From Ruminococcus sp. (GTDB lineage: Bacteria; Bacillota; Clostridia; Oscillospirales; Ruminococcaceae), in assembly GCA_016290875.1 (NCBI GenBank), contig JAEEVL010000004.1, positions 1 to 64,000 on the forward strand: DNA of 64,000 bases, in the 5' to 3' direction. The translations under genes and the position numbers were made by a program. Below the pieces are notes generated by a model. It saw only the letters and a list, made by a program, of their open reading frames with translations, was not told the origin of the DNA and did no database searches. Below are positions 1 through 8,962 of the stretch, in pieces. How positions within the stretch are numbered: the stretch's first letter is position 1; every line of letters begins with the position of its first letter.

Positions 1-62
1 TATATCTCTTTTGCTATGGCAGTTTTCCGGGTTATTATGTATTTTCCCTGAGTATATTTCAT
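1..62 (-). CDS. N-terminal fragment of a gene running off the left edge, possibly dihydroorotate dehydrogenase electron-transfer subunit
   Basis: Only the first 20 codons are inside the window, reading MKYTQGKYIITRKTAIAKEI. The start is well supported: an AGGAGG ribosome binding site lies 5 nt upstream of the ATG, and a consensus-like promoter (95-123) points at it. The opening, with a short beta-strand-like stretch followed by IAKEI, resembles the start of PyrK-type ferredoxin reductase-like subunits of dihydroorotate dehydrogenase. Twenty residues are too few to be sure, so the product name is a guess while the existence of the gene is not. Confidence 0.55.
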   Translation of the reverse strand, partial: MKYTQGKYIITRKTAIAKEI

Positions 63-94
63 AGCTACCTCCTGTACGCAAATATTTCCTGTAT

Positions 95-123
95 ATTATA
101 CCATAAATTCAAAAAAATAGCAA
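95..123 (-). promoter_or_regulatory. sigma-A type promoter of the left-edge gene
   Basis: Minus strand: -35 TTGCTA at 118-123, a 17 bp spacer, and -10 TATAAT at 95-100, 33 nt before the start codon at 62. The upstream half matches the promoter at 2606-2634 over 19 nt. Confidence 0.7.
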
Positions 124-350
124 CAGGCGCAATAAAAAAAGCTCTCATCCGTATCACGTTTTAATGTCAGAAGTGATTTCCCGACATTATCAGCAAGCAA
201 AATCCGTTGCTTTCTCTCATTTTTCATCAGAAAAAGCTGCTCGTAATACGGACTTATTTGCATTTTCAGTCGAAAACTCATATAGTCTTTAAGATAATGC
301 AGAAACTTTCCGCTGTAATTATCTTCTGAACAGGCATAGAATCTATACAT
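96..350 (-). CDS. possible small protein of unknown function
   Basis: Open frame of 84 codons, rich in aromatic residues, with a Cys-x-Ala-Cys-Cys cluster near the C-terminus. No family is recognised. An AAAAGG run sits only 2 nt before the ATG, so the ribosome binding site is poor. The frame overlaps both the promoter of the left-edge gene and a candidate plus-strand promoter for the LRR gene. It may be a chance ORF. Confidence 0.25.
   Translation of the reverse strand: MYRFYACSEDNYSGKFLHYLKDYMSFRLKMQISPYYEQLFLMKNERKQRILLADNVGKSLLTLKRDTDESFFYCACCYFFEFMV
258..286 (+). promoter_or_regulatory. candidate promoter of the LRR protein gene
   Basis: TTGCAT (258-263), 17 bp spacer, TATAGT (281-286), about 85 nt before the start at 371. 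Reasonable but not consensus. Confidence 0.4.
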
Positions 351-370
351 AGCCTTTTATGGAGGTAACT

Positions 371-1240
371 ATGAAAAAAATTTCAATCCTGCCGCTTATT
401 CTTATACTTACGTTGATAATTCCGATGAGAGCTGACAGCAGCGACAACGGCAGCATAACATATTCGGTAATAGACGGCAAGGTCACGGTGACCGGTTTCA
501 GCGGAGAACCGGAAGAACTCATTATACCGCAGTATATCGAAAACTTCCCCGTTACCGAGATACGTGACAACGCTTTCTGCCGCTGCACCACATTAAGAAA
601 CATTACGCTCCCCAATACATTAAGAGAGATAGGTCATCACGCCTTTTTCGGATGCATATCTCTCGAACGCATAACACTTCCCCAACAAACCGAAAAACTC
701 GGTATGGGATGTTTTGAAGGCTGCACTTCACTGAAAGAAGCACACCTTTCGGATAGTCTTATCATTCTCCCCGACTCATGTTTCAGAAGCTGCACCTCTC
801 TCAAAAGTATCGTTATTTCACAGAACACAACAGAGATAGAGAAATTCTGTTTCTGCGGATGCAGTTCTCTTGAATATGTTTCGCTCAACGGCAAGCTCAA
901 GACAATCGGACTCGGCTCATTTTATATGTGTGATGCTATGAATAACATCTATATACCGCCGTTTGTAACATCAATCGGCAGCGAAGCTCTCGGATACGGC
1001 GAGGGCGGTATAAAACTTCCGATGAAAATTACGGGCAGCGGCGATTCTGCCGCCGAGGACTATGCTTCTACAAATGATATTGATTTTTCTGATGCTCCGG
1101 AAACAGCCGCAACATTCGTTCCTGCAAAAACGAATAACGCTCCTGTTGGACTTCCTCCTGCACTTGCAGCTTCCGGCGGACTGTTTTTCATACTTACCGC
1201 ATTACTTGCACTCAGGCAGTATCTTCGCTCACGGAAATAA
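371..1240 (+). CDS. secreted or membrane-anchored leucine-rich repeat (BspA/LRR_5 type) surface protein
   Basis: Encodes about 289 residues. The start is the ATG at 371, with GGAGGT 4 nt upstream; an in-frame ATG at 359 lies inside that ribosome binding site and is rejected. Residues 1-22 form a signal peptide. The middle carries about six LRR_5 repeats of the form F-x-x-C-x-S-L-x-x-I-x-L-P, with a Cys in nearly every repeat, as in BspA/TpLRR proteins. The C-terminus has a 20-residue hydrophobic segment followed by RQYLRSRK, a membrane anchor without an LPXTG motif. Such proteins mediate adhesion or protein-protein contact at the cell surface. The stop is only 3 nt from the convergent polymerase gene and no hairpin separates them. 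Confidence 0.85.
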   Translation: MKKISILPLILILTLIIPMRADSSDNGSITYSVIDGKVTVTGFSGEPEELIIPQYIENFPVTEIRDNAFCRCTTLRNITLPNTLREIGHHAFFGCISLERITLPQQTEKLGMGCFEGCTSLKEAHLSDSLIILPDSCFRSCTSLKSIVISQNTTEIEKFCFCGCSSLEYVSLNGKLKTIGLGSFYMCDAMNNIYIPPFVTSIGSEALGYGEGGIKLPMKITGSGDSAAEDYASTNDIDFSDAPETAATFVPAKTNNAPVGLPPALAASGGLFFILTALLALRQYLRSRK

Positions 1241-1243
1241 CTC

Positions 1244-2479
1244 TTAACGTCTGATACCTACCGGATGCGCGTCGCCTATTTCCTTTGGATTGAACATACC
1301 AAGTCGCTTATCCTGCATTATGACCGCATGGCATACCGCACCATAGCCATACCTGCGGCGTATCGAATCCACAGCGCGGTTTATACTGTCTCTGCGCTCA
1401 TCGCGCTTTACCTCTCCCCACAGATCAAGCTGAATTTCTTCGCTGTAAGGCACAAGATCAGATGCGCATACTGTCAGACTTCTTGCAGTCGAAGAAGTGC
1501 CGCAAATACTCCTGAAAAGCTCCAGCGCTTTTTCAGCTATGCGTGAGCTGTCGGATATATTGCAGCTGAAATGCCCCTGTTTACAGATGTGATCGAGCTT
1601 TTTATCCCTTACGTTTATAGAGACGGTACGGCAGCAAAGTCCGTGTTTTCGCAGCTGAGCAGCTACATTTTCGCTGAGAGCATATATCAGTATCCGAACA
1701 TCATTCTCGTTTTCAAGATCACGATACGGTGTATGTCCGCTGCTGACTGATTTCGGTGGTGTTTTCTCGTCATAACGCATAACGCGTGAATCATCGAGTC
1801 CGGCAGCATATTTCCAGAGCTCAGGTCCGAATTTTCCGAGCCAGCTGCGAAGCACATCAGGACCTGTTTCGGCTATCTCACCTATCGTAAATACTCCGTG
1901 ACTACGCAGGCTTTTAAGCATAGCTCTGCCGACTCCGAGCATATCCTCCGCCGGAAGCCCCCATACCTTTTCACGGAAATTGTCCTCGTCTATCACGGTA
2001 ACAGCATCCGGTTTTTTTAAATCCGAACCGAGCTTCGCAAAGATCTTGTTAAAGCTGACTCCGACAGATACCGTAAGACCATAGGCACTTTTCACACGAC
2101 AGCGTATCTCTTCTGCGATAGTATATGCATCCTTACGGTTGCCGGTAACATCAAGCCAACATTCGTCTATACCAAAGCTCTCGAGCAGATCGGTATACTC
2201 GAAGCAAATCCCCTTGAACAGCTTAGAGAACTTGTTATACCGCTCAAAATGCGGCTCAACTGTTATAAGACCGGGACACTTTGCCATAGCCTGCCATATC
2301 GTATCACCGGTCTTTATGCCGAACTTTTTTGCAAGCTCGTTTTTAGCAAGAACAATACCGTGTCTGTCCTGCTTGCTGCCGGCTACGGCGCAAGGTACCG
2401 TCCTGAGCGAAGGATCATAGATGCTTTCAACTGATGCAAAAAAATTATTGCAGTCAACGTGAAGTATGCTGCGTTTCAT
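1244..2479 (-). CDS. Y-family DNA polymerase (DinB/UmuC type)
   Basis: Translesion DNA polymerase of 411 residues. The first catalytic acidic motif is in HVDCNNFFASVE (residues 5-16), the second in GIDECWLDVTG, and a helix-hairpin-helix follows in the thumb (DMLGVGRAMLKSL); the C-terminal half is the little-finger domain. The ATG at 2479 follows AGGTGA; a longer frame from 2557 would run through the promoter. The ORF is single, with a consensus promoter and a LexA-like box, so it is probably SOS-inducible. It acts on stalled replication forks, trading accuracy for bypass. Assignment to DinB rather than the UmuC-like UvrX group is not settled by sequence alone. Confidence 0.88.
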   Translation of the reverse strand: MKRSILHVDCNNFFASVESIYDPSLRTVPCAVAGSKQDRHGIVLAKNELAKKFGIKTGDTIWQAMAKCPGLITVEPHFERYNKFSKLFKGICFEYTDLLESFGIDECWLDVTGNRKDAYTIAEEIRCRVKSAYGLTVSVGVSFNKIFAKLGSDLKKPDAVTVIDEDNFREKVWGLPAEDMLGVGRAMLKSLRSHGVFTIGEIAETGPDVLRSWLGKFGPELWKYAAGLDDSRVMRYDEKTPPKSVSSGHTPYRDLENENDVRILIYALSENVAAQLRKHGLCCRTVSINVRDKKLDHICKQGHFSCNISDSSRIAEKALELFRSICGTSSTARSLTVCASDLVPYSEEIQLDLWGEVKRDERRDSINRAVDSIRRRYGYGAVCHAVIMQDKRLGMFNPKEIGDAHPVGIRR

Positions 2480-2508
2480 ATAAGTCACCTCGATGCGAAT
2501 ATTAGTTC

Positions 2509-2557
2509 CGAATAAACGTTCTGCCATTATTATAGCACATACATTCGATTTTGTCAA
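2509..2557 (-). promoter_or_regulatory. consensus promoter with LexA-like SOS box for the Y-family polymerase
   Basis: Minus strand: -35 TTGACA at 2552-2557, 17 bp spacer, -10 TATAAT at 2529-2534. Immediately downstream, at 2509-2522, is AGAACGTTTATTCG, which matches the Gram-positive LexA site CGAACnnnnGTTCG at all but two positions and would cover the transcription start. Confidence 0.65.
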
Positions 2558-2605
2558 GACGCTTATTTCAGTTATTCTTCCTCGCTGCTTTTTTCACCGC
2601 GCCTG

Positions 2606-2634
2606 TTGCTATTTTTTCATATATATGGTATAAT
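2606..2634 (+). promoter_or_regulatory. promoter of the isochorismatase-ABC-F operon
   Basis: TTGCTA (2606-2611), 17 bp spacer, TATAAT (2629-2634), 63 nt before the GTG start. The stretch 2599-2617 is identical to minus-strand 112-130. Confidence 0.7.
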
Positions 2635-2696
2635 TAATAAGATATTGCTCAAAGCACTACAATCATTATACTACCCGGAATGTCAGGAGGTATACC

Positions 2697-3218
2697 GTGA
2701 AACCAGCTTTACTTGTCATTGATATGCAAAACGACTACCTTTACGAAAAAAGAAAGCCGAAGTTCTCATATGATACTCCGGCTCTTGTTGCGTCTGTCAA
2801 CAAACTGATACACAAATATCACGATGACGGATGTGACGTTATATACATACGCCACATCATACAGAATCTCCCGACTAACCGTCTGCTTTTCGGATTTTCG
2901 ATAGCTAGCACAGAGGGTGCTGAGCTGTACAGCGGTCTGGATATTGTTTCGGACTTCTGCTTCGACAAGCTGTTCGGTGATGCACTCACTAATAAGGAAC
3001 TTCTCGCTATGGTTCAGAAGAAAGGTTACGACACCCTCCACATCTGCGGTCTTGATGAATGCGGCTGTGTGGCTTCAACTGCTCTCGGAGCTTCCAAAAG
3101 AGGATTCTGTGCTAAGATAATCCGAAATGGTACAACTTCGGTATTTCCCGATAAAAAGATAGAAAAAGTCCGCAAAAAACTCGAAAAAGCCGGCGTCACT
3201 TTCATTGACGTCCTTTAA
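2697..3218 (+). CDS. isochorismatase-family cysteine hydrolase
   Basis: Alpha/beta hydrolase of 173 residues in the isochorismatase/nicotinamidase superfamily. The Asp-Lys-Cys triad is visible: Asp9 in VIDMQNDY, Lys91 in FDKLFGDALTN and Cys124 in GLDECGCVASTAL. Start is GTG with AGGAGG 6 nt upstream. Substrates in this superfamily include nicotinamide, isochorismate and N-carbamoyl compounds, and the sequence does not say which applies. It is 24 nt upstream of the ABC-F gene and shares its promoter. Confidence 0.85.
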   Translation: MKPALLVIDMQNDYLYEKRKPKFSYDTPALVASVNKLIHKYHDDGCDVIYIRHIIQNLPTNRLLFGFSIASTEGAELYSGLDIVSDFCFDKLFGDALTNKELLAMVQKKGYDTLHICGLDECGCVASTALGASKRGFCAKIIRNGTTSVFPDKKIEKVRKKLEKAGVTFIDVL

Positions 3219-3242
3219 AGATCAAACTCAAAGGAAGATAAT

Positions 3243-5168
3243 ATGCTTGCAAGCCTTACAAACATAAACAAATTCTATAACGGAAACCAGGTTCTCAACA
3301 ACGTTTCCCTTACTATCGACGAAAGTGATAAGATAGGTCTCGTTGGCAACAACGGATGCGGTAAATCCACACTGCTGAAGATACTCACAGGTTCGGTCGA
3401 GCCTGACCGCTTCACTGAAAAGGACGGTATAATTTCACTCGCAGCAAAAACCACTATCGGCTATCTCGAACAGATGGGCGGTCTCGACTCAGAAAGCACC
3501 GTCATCGAGGAGATGCGCAAGGTCTTTGAACCTATCCACCGCGCTATCGACCGTCTTCGTGAAATAGAGATCGAGATAGAAATGGGCGACAACTCCGCAG
3601 CTGACGAGTATCAGCAGCTTTCCTCATGGATCGAAGCCAATGACGGATACAACACCGACGTAAAAATACGCACCATCCTCAACGGTATGGGCTTCACAGA
3701 AAATGAGCTCAACCGTACTGTTTCCGGATTCAGCGGCGGTGAAAAGACTCGTCTTTGCATATCAAAGCTCCTCCTCGAGGAGCCTAATCTGCTCATTCTT
3801 GACGAGCCGACCAACCACCTTGACTTCAAGACGATAATGTGGCTCGAAGACTACCTCCGCACCTACCGCGGAGCAGTTCTCATCGTATCACATGACCGAT
3901 ACTTCCTCGACCGTCTCTGCACTTCAATCTGCGAGATAGAACGCGGTACTCTCACACGCTATCGCGGAAACTACTCCGCTTTCGTAAGACTTCGCGAGGA
4001 GAACGATGCCCGCCGTGAGAAAGAATACGAAATGCAGCAGAAGCAGATAGCAAAAATGGAAGACTATGTTGCAAGAAATCTCGTCCGTGCTTCAACGACA
4101 AAAATGGCTCAGAGCCGCCGCCGTCAGCTCGAAAAGATAGAACGCATCGAAAAGCCTTTTCACGACACAAAATCAGCGAAGATACACTTCACATATGCAG
4201 CAGAGCCGCCTATCGACGTACTCAAGGTCAACAACATCGACATTTCCGTAGGCGAAGGCACCAAGCGCAAGACCTTACTCGACGGTGTAAGCTTTGAAGT
4301 CCGCCGCGGCGAAAAAATAGGCATCATCGGTGACAACGGAATAGGAAAATCCACTCTGCTGAGAATAATACAGGAACAGCTCCCCCACTCCGGAACAGTT
4401 CGCTGGAACTCAAATATTAAAATATCATATTTTGAACAGGAAAGCACTCAGCTAAACCGAGAACTTACCGTTATGGAAGAACTCCACAGCCGCTATCCGT
4501 CTCTCTCCGACCTTGAAGTCAGAAATCTCCTCGCACAGGTAAGACTTGTCGGTGAAAACGTCTTCAAGGAGACAGGCGTAATAAGCGGCGGCGAGCGTGC
4601 AAAGCTATGCTTTGCTATAATGATGCAGGAACACGGTAACGTCCTTATCCTCGATGAGCCTACGAACCACCTTGACCTTTCCTCAAAGGAAGCTATCGAG
4701 GAAGCTCTCGAAGAATACACAGGAACAATAATCTTTGTATCGCACGACCGCTATCTGCTCAGCAAGATAGCCGACCGTCTGATTGAACTAACAGCCGATG
4801 GTTATCGCTGCCATAACTACGGTTTCAACAAATATCTCGACGTACTCCGTGAGGAACAGGCTGAGGAAAAACGTATCGCTGATGCTGAAAAACAGCAGAA
4901 GGCATACGAAGCCGCAAAGGAAAAGTCCGGAAAGGCTTACCGCAGCAAACAGCAGAGAAGTGCAGATGCCGCCCGTAAAAACGAGATGCGCCGCATCGAA
5001 AAGGAAATAGACGATTTACAGGCACAGATAGACGCTCTGACAGAGGAGATAGCCAAAGAAGAAGTATACAGCGACTATGAGCTCATGAACCAGAAATGCT
5101 CTGAGATAGATCAGCTAAAACAAAAAATCGACGAGGATCTTGAACTGCTCATAGAACTCGACAGCTGA
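3243..5168 (+). CDS. ABC-F family ATP-binding protein (ribosome-associated)
   Basis: 641 residues with two ABC ATPase modules and no membrane segment, the hallmark of ABC-F proteins, which bind the ribosomal E site to rescue stalled translation or protect against antibiotics. Module 1 has Walker A GNNGCGKST, signature SGGEKTRL and Walker B LILDEPTNHLD. Module 2 has GDNGIGKST, SGGERAKL and LILDEPTNHLD. The linker between the modules is charged and helical. The C-terminal 100 residues form a Lys/Glu-rich coiled coil, as in Uup/YfmR-type members. Start ATG follows AAGGA. Cotranscribed with the upstream hydrolase. Confidence 0.92.
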   Translation: MLASLTNINKFYNGNQVLNNVSLTIDESDKIGLVGNNGCGKSTLLKILTGSVEPDRFTEKDGIISLAAKTTIGYLEQMGGLDSESTVIEEMRKVFEPIHRAIDRLREIEIEIEMGDNSAADEYQQLSSWIEANDGYNTDVKIRTILNGMGFTENELNRTVSGFSGGEKTRLCISKLLLEEPNLLILDEPTNHLDFKTIMWLEDYLRTYRGAVLIVSHDRYFLDRLCTSICEIERGTLTRYRGNYSAFVRLREENDARREKEYEMQQKQIAKMEDYVARNLVRASTTKMAQSRRRQLEKIERIEKPFHDTKSAKIHFTYAAEPPIDVLKVNNIDISVGEGTKRKTLLDGVSFEVRRGEKIGIIGDNGIGKSTLLRIIQEQLPHSGTVRWNSNIKISYFEQESTQLNRELTVMEELHSRYPSLSDLEVRNLLAQVRLVGENVFKETGVISGGERAKLCFAIMMQEHGNVLILDEPTNHLDLSSKEAIEEALEEYTGTIIFVSHDRYLLSKIADRLIELTADGYRCHNYGFNKYLDVLREEQAEEKRIADAEKQQKAYEAAKEKSGKAYRSKQQRSADAARKNEMRRIEKEIDDLQAQIDALTEEIAKEEVYSDYELMNQKCSEIDQLKQKIDEDLELLIELDS

Positions 5169-5181
5169 ATATAGTATCATG

Positions 5182-5242
5182 TACGTATTTACCGTTAAGG
5201 AGCCTTCTTCCGAAAGCTCCTTAACGGTAAATACGTATTTTG
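5182..5242 (+). terminator. intrinsic terminator with a 22 bp perfect stem
   Basis: Arms 5182-5203 and 5216-5237 are perfectly complementary around a 12 nt loop, followed by TTTTGTTTTA. It ends the ABC-F operon and separates it from the convergent TraB-like gene. Confidence 0.9.
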
Positions 5243-5244
5243 TT

Positions 5245-6318
5245 TTATGCTATGCGTTCAACTTCATAGCCCATTTCCTTGAGAAGATCATCAACGCCCT
5301 TATCGCCGGCATAGTGAGCACTTCCTACCATAAACAGGTACTTTTTACCCTCCTTGAGGTATTCGGAAGCCTTTTCAGCCATACCCTTATTGCGGTCAAA
5401 AAGCATCTTGTTGTTGAAGTCCTCCTGATCGTCTTTCAGATCATCAGGAACTACGCTGTTGTCAGTGAACATCTCAACGAAACAGTCGATATCGCCGGTT
5501 GCCCACTTATCATACATAAACTTGAACTGTTCGTTCGTTAATTCAGGATCTGTTGCCTCAGGTGTGTAGTTCTTTATCACATAGTCAGCAAGCTCATCAC
5601 TGTAAGCAGTAAGAGCTCCGACCTGTATCTCCAAAGTCTCAATGTTTTCGACTGTTTTTCCGTCAGCTTTGCACTTATCGGCAAAATATGTCTCAAATCC
5701 GGCAGCAGTAATGCCTTCAACCTTTGAATCAGCTGCGCTCTGAAGAAGATCTATCCACGCACCCGGTTTGTAATTATCATAGAGAGGATTATACGCATTG
5801 GCATCCTCGAGTATCTTCCTGCCATTTTCATACGCTTCCTTGGAGATGTGATCGGTTATCTTGGTACCGTCAGTATACATCATATAAGATGCGACTTTCT
5901 TCATCTCCTCCATATCGCCCATAAGATTTGACATATCATACTCTACAGCTACGCCTTCACATTCATCATATGCCTTGAGGATATAGTCAGGAAGAGTGAC
6001 ATAATTCAGGTCAATAACATGAATAGTGCCGAGAAGGTCGAGGGAGTTTCCTGTAGCAGGATCGGTAACTCTCCACATTGCCGGTTCAGGTGTAGTATCG
6101 GTAATGTAATCCCTCAGCGATGGAGCTTTAGTGCTCTCTTCTGTTGCTTCTGTTGATGCAGTAGTTTCTTCTGTTTCAGTTTCTGTCTCGATTGCCGGTT
6201 TAGTTGTTTTAGCTTTGTGAGGTCTGCTCTCTGACGAATAAACGTATTCTTCACAGGAGAACGACGAACAGCAGAGGACAACAGCTGCAAGCAGCATTGT
6301 TATTTTTCTGATTTTCAT
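5245..6318 (-). CDS. TraB/GumN-family lipoprotein
   Basis: About 357 residues. An N-terminal signal peptide ends in a lipobox-like SSFSC, so it is probably membrane-anchored by lipid at the Cys. A 35-residue Thr/Glu/Ser linker follows. The rest is a TraB/PrgY/GumN fold with its two conserved motifs: GTIHVID near the start and GSAHYAGDKGV near the end. Members are proposed metal-dependent peptidases (Tiki-like), though the function in clostridia is unknown. The start could be the ATG at 6327 or at 6318; the second gives a more usual Met-Lys-Ile-Arg signal peptide. A single-gene unit between ThrH and the big terminator. Confidence 0.8.
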   Translation of the reverse strand: MKIRKITMLLAAVVLCCSSFSCEEYVYSSESRPHKAKTTKPAIETETETEETTASTEATEESTKAPSLRDYITDTTPEPAMWRVTDPATGNSLDLLGTIHVIDLNYVTLPDYILKAYDECEGVAVEYDMSNLMGDMEEMKKVASYMMYTDGTKITDHISKEAYENGRKILEDANAYNPLYDNYKPGAWIDLLQSAADSKVEGITAAGFETYFADKCKADGKTVENIETLEIQVGALTAYSDELADYVIKNYTPEATDPELTNEQFKFMYDKWATGDIDCFVEMFTDNSVVPDDLKDDQEDFNNKMLFDRNKGMAEKASEYLKEGKKYLFMVGSAHYAGDKGVDDLLKEMGYEVERIA

Positions 6319-6353
6319 ATATCCCATTATCCTATCATTTTACAATTGTTTTA

Positions 6354-6956
6354 TCAGTCCATAGCCTTCTTGACAGCAGCCATGAGCTCATCGTAAGTCT
6401 CGAAAGCAGGAAGCTCAGGATTGTCAGCCTTGATCTGATCTGTGCTTCTGAAAAGGAAGCCAGCCTTGCTTGCCTTTATCATTGCGAGGTCGTTGTAGCT
6501 GTCACCGCTTGCGATAGTCTCAAATCCGATGGACTGAAGAGCCTTTACAGTTGTGAGCTTGGACTGTTCACAACGCATTTTGAAGCCTGTGATCTCGCCG
6601 CTGGGAGCAACTTCAAGAGAGTTACAGAAGATAGTCGGCCAACCGAGCTTCTTCATAAGAGGAGCTGCAAATTCAGAGAATGTATCGCTGATGATGATCA
6701 CCTGACAGATAGAGCGGAGCTCGTCGAGAAACTCCTTTGCGCCGGGCATAGGATCGATCTTTGCGATAGTGTCCTGGATCTCCTTGAGACCGAGGCCGTG
6801 CTCCTTGAGGATACCGAGACGCCACTTCATAAGCTTGTCGTAGTCGGGCTCGTCACGGGTAGTCTTTTTGAGTTCAGGAATACCGCTTGCTTCAGCAAAA
6901 GCGATCCAGATTTCGGGTACGAGTACACCTTCAAGGTCGAGACAGGTGATATACAT
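6354..6956 (-). CDS. thrH: ThrH: phosphoserine phosphatase / homoserine phosphotransferase
   Basis: HAD-superfamily enzyme of 200 residues, closely resembling ThrH of Pseudomonas along its whole length. Shared motifs include CLDLEGVLVPEIWIAFAE at the N-terminus, with the ThrH-specific DLEG in place of the usual DxD nucleophile motif, then TTRDEPDYD, IISDTF and GDSYND. ThrH removes phosphate from phosphoserine and can pass it to homoserine, linking serine and threonine synthesis. Start ATG with CTGGAGG upstream. Cytoplasmic, with no partner gene nearby. Confidence 0.93.
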   Translation of the reverse strand: MYITCLDLEGVLVPEIWIAFAEASGIPELKKTTRDEPDYDKLMKWRLGILKEHGLGLKEIQDTIAKIDPMPGAKEFLDELRSICQVIIISDTFSEFAAPLMKKLGWPTIFCNSLEVAPSGEITGFKMRCEQSKLTTVKALQSIGFETIASGDSYNDLAMIKASKAGFLFRSTDQIKADNPELPAFETYDELMAAVKKAMD

Positions 6957-7057
6957 AAATAATTCCTCCAGAAAATAGAATTAGGTAAGATTGTCTTACT
7001 TTTAACATTATACATCATTTGTGTGATTTTGTAAAGGGCTATGCAGAAAAAAGCAGA

Positions 7058-7080
7058 CCGGACAGCGCTAAACCGTCCGG
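7058..7080 (-). terminator. terminator of the dockerin transglutaminase gene
   Basis: CCGGAC (7058-7063) pairs with GTCCGG (7075-7080); on the minus strand a T-rich run follows. Confidence 0.6.
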
Positions 7081-7106
7081 CCTGTTATATTTTTGTCTCT
7101 GATTCC

Positions 7107-8843
7107 TTATCTGGGCATGAATACAAGTCTCTTGATAAGTATCACATCAAAAACATTTACTATATTATCGCCTGTCACATCACAGGAATTATCATATGCA
7201 CCTCTTCCGAGCACTACTCTGATACAGCTGATAACGTCCGCTATGCTGACTTCGCCGTCGTGGTTGACGTCGCCTTCTTCATATACAGGAGCAGTTGTTT
7301 CCGGCTCGGTGAGTGTTGTCTCAGATTCAGTGGTTGTGGCTTCTGTTGTTGTTTCAGTAACGGTAGTAGTTGTCTGCTCTGCCGTAGTCTCTGACTCGGT
7401 AGTGATGATCACAGTTGTAGTTTCAACTGTGGTAGTTGTTTCTTCTGATGTAGTTGTGAGCTCTGTAGTTTCAGGCTCTGTTGTAGTCTCCGGCTCGGTA
7501 ACTGTGGTAGTTGTCTCAGGTTCAGAAGTTGTAGTTTCCGAAGTAGTAGTCGAAGTCGCTGTGGTCGTAGTTGTTGTAGTGGTGGTAGTTGTTTCGGTTG
7601 TAGTTGTTGTTGTCTCAGAAACGGTAGTTGAAGCATAATATGAAGTATCAAAATCATTCTCTGAAAGTGCAGGATAGATAAGTTTTGTTATACCATAATC
7701 AGAATCCGGAGAATGTTTGCCGTTGTTCTTTGAACCCTTCAGGAAGTATCTGTAATATACGTCGATACCATAATCACCGTCATAGTCGTCCCACGTAACG
7801 TCCACGCTGTACCACTTGCCGTCCTCCATCTGAACATAGTTCCACATATGGCCGGCATTTGTAGCAGCATCGTAGTTTCCGAAAACACATACACAAGGTA
7901 TATCGAGACGGTCACAGAGGAGCTTGAAGCCCTTTGCATAACCCTCACAGACTACCGGCGGTGCAACAAGAGCACCGATAGGTGAAGACATAAACTCATA
8001 GCTGAGAGAATTGTCATACTGTGTAAACAGAGCTATCTCATCGTGCATCTCCTTTAACATATTGTAGCGGTTGTCCTGTTCAGGAAGCATACGCTCAACC
8101 GCCTGTTCGAGCTGCTCACGGTAAGAGTTGATGTTGTCCAGAGCTTCATTCACATCAGTTTGGAATGAACCAAAAGCATCATAGCAGTCATAGTAGATAT
8201 ATGCTCTGTCAATAGAGAGCGTATACGGTGCGGAACCGTTCATCTGTTCCCAGTAGCTGTGTTTTACAAAACTTACACCGGCAGAAGTGCTTCCTGCGCT
8301 GATCTTGGAAGGATCTATCCAGAAGAGCTCCGGTATATCAAGGAATGCGGAGTCCATACCCGGCTTGATACCTGACCATATAGCGTCATAGAAAGCTTCC
8401 TGTTCATCACTGGTAAGAGAACTGAGTCTTCCGTGTTCCACTTCGCAGGTAACGGGAGTGTCAAACGCGATAACGATACTGCCTATGCTGCCGACATCAC
8501 CTGTACTCGGCGCGATAAGATCTGCAAATCTGTCATAGACCTTAGCGTTGTTGCTGTCGAGATAGTCCCGATAGCGGTAAGCACCGTCATTGTTGTTGAT
8601 AAGCACCTGGGGAGAAGTCGGTACTGACGAGATCAGAGCGTCCACGTCGTCATAGTCCATGGTCATTTCAGTGAATTCGTCGGCTCCCTGTTCATTGCCG
8701 AGAAGATCCGATATCATTCTGCTGACGATTCCGTTCTGCTGCACAGGAGCTTCCTCAGCAGCAGAAACCGGAACAGGCATTCCGTTCGCACCAATTGCTG
8801 CCGTAAACACACAAGTTAAAAAAATTGAGAATACTTTTTTCAT
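7107..8843 (-). CDS. secreted transglutaminase-like protein with Thr-rich linker and C-terminal dockerin
   Basis: 578 residues. Signal peptide (1-28), then about 370 residues ending in a transglutaminase-like core. The Cys-His-Asp set is visible in CEGYAKGFKLLCDRL, AGHMWNYV and SVDVTWDD. Next is a linker of about 100 residues made of Thr, Glu, Ser and Val. The C-terminal 60 residues are a type I dockerin with two calcium loops, GDVNHDGEVSIADV and CDVTGDNIVNVFDV. The dockerin implies docking to a cohesin-bearing scaffold outside the cell. The transglutaminase-like domain may be a protease or crosslinking enzyme, or only a binding fold. Start ATG with CGGAGG upstream; own consensus promoter. 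Confidence 0.9.
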   Translation of the reverse strand: MKKVFSIFLTCVFTAAIGANGMPVPVSAAEEAPVQQNGIVSRMISDLLGNEQGADEFTEMTMDYDDVDALISSVPTSPQVLINNNDGAYRYRDYLDSNNAKVYDRFADLIAPSTGDVGSIGSIVIAFDTPVTCEVEHGRLSSLTSDEQEAFYDAIWSGIKPGMDSAFLDIPELFWIDPSKISAGSTSAGVSFVKHSYWEQMNGSAPYTLSIDRAYIYYDCYDAFGSFQTDVNEALDNINSYREQLEQAVERMLPEQDNRYNMLKEMHDEIALFTQYDNSLSYEFMSSPIGALVAPPVVCEGYAKGFKLLCDRLDIPCVCVFGNYDAATNAGHMWNYVQMEDGKWYSVDVTWDDYDGDYGIDVYYRYFLKGSKNNGKHSPDSDYGITKLIYPALSENDFDTSYYASTTVSETTTTTTETTTTTTTTTTTATSTTTSETTTSEPETTTTVTEPETTTEPETTELTTTSEETTTTVETTTVIITTESETTAEQTTTTVTETTTEATTTESETTLTEPETTAPVYEEGDVNHDGEVSIADVISCIRVVLGRGAYDNSCDVTGDNIVNVFDVILIKRLVFMPR

Positions 8844-8933
8844 ATGGATTCCTCCGTTTCAAAAAATAATATTCCCTATCCCCTGATATATATCTATATT
8901 CGGTATTCATATATCTACCGTTACTATAATTAT

Positions 8934-8962
8934 ATTATAACAAGTTATACTGTAAATGTCAA
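8934..8962 (-). promoter_or_regulatory. consensus promoter of the dockerin transglutaminase
   Basis: Minus strand TTGACA (8957-8962), 17 bp, TATAAT (8934-8939); the 5' leader is about 85 nt. Confidence 0.75.

Noticed and set aside
7093..7638. Val/Ser-rich plus-strand ORF
   Set aside because: Antisense of the Thr-rich linker of the dockerin transglutaminase.
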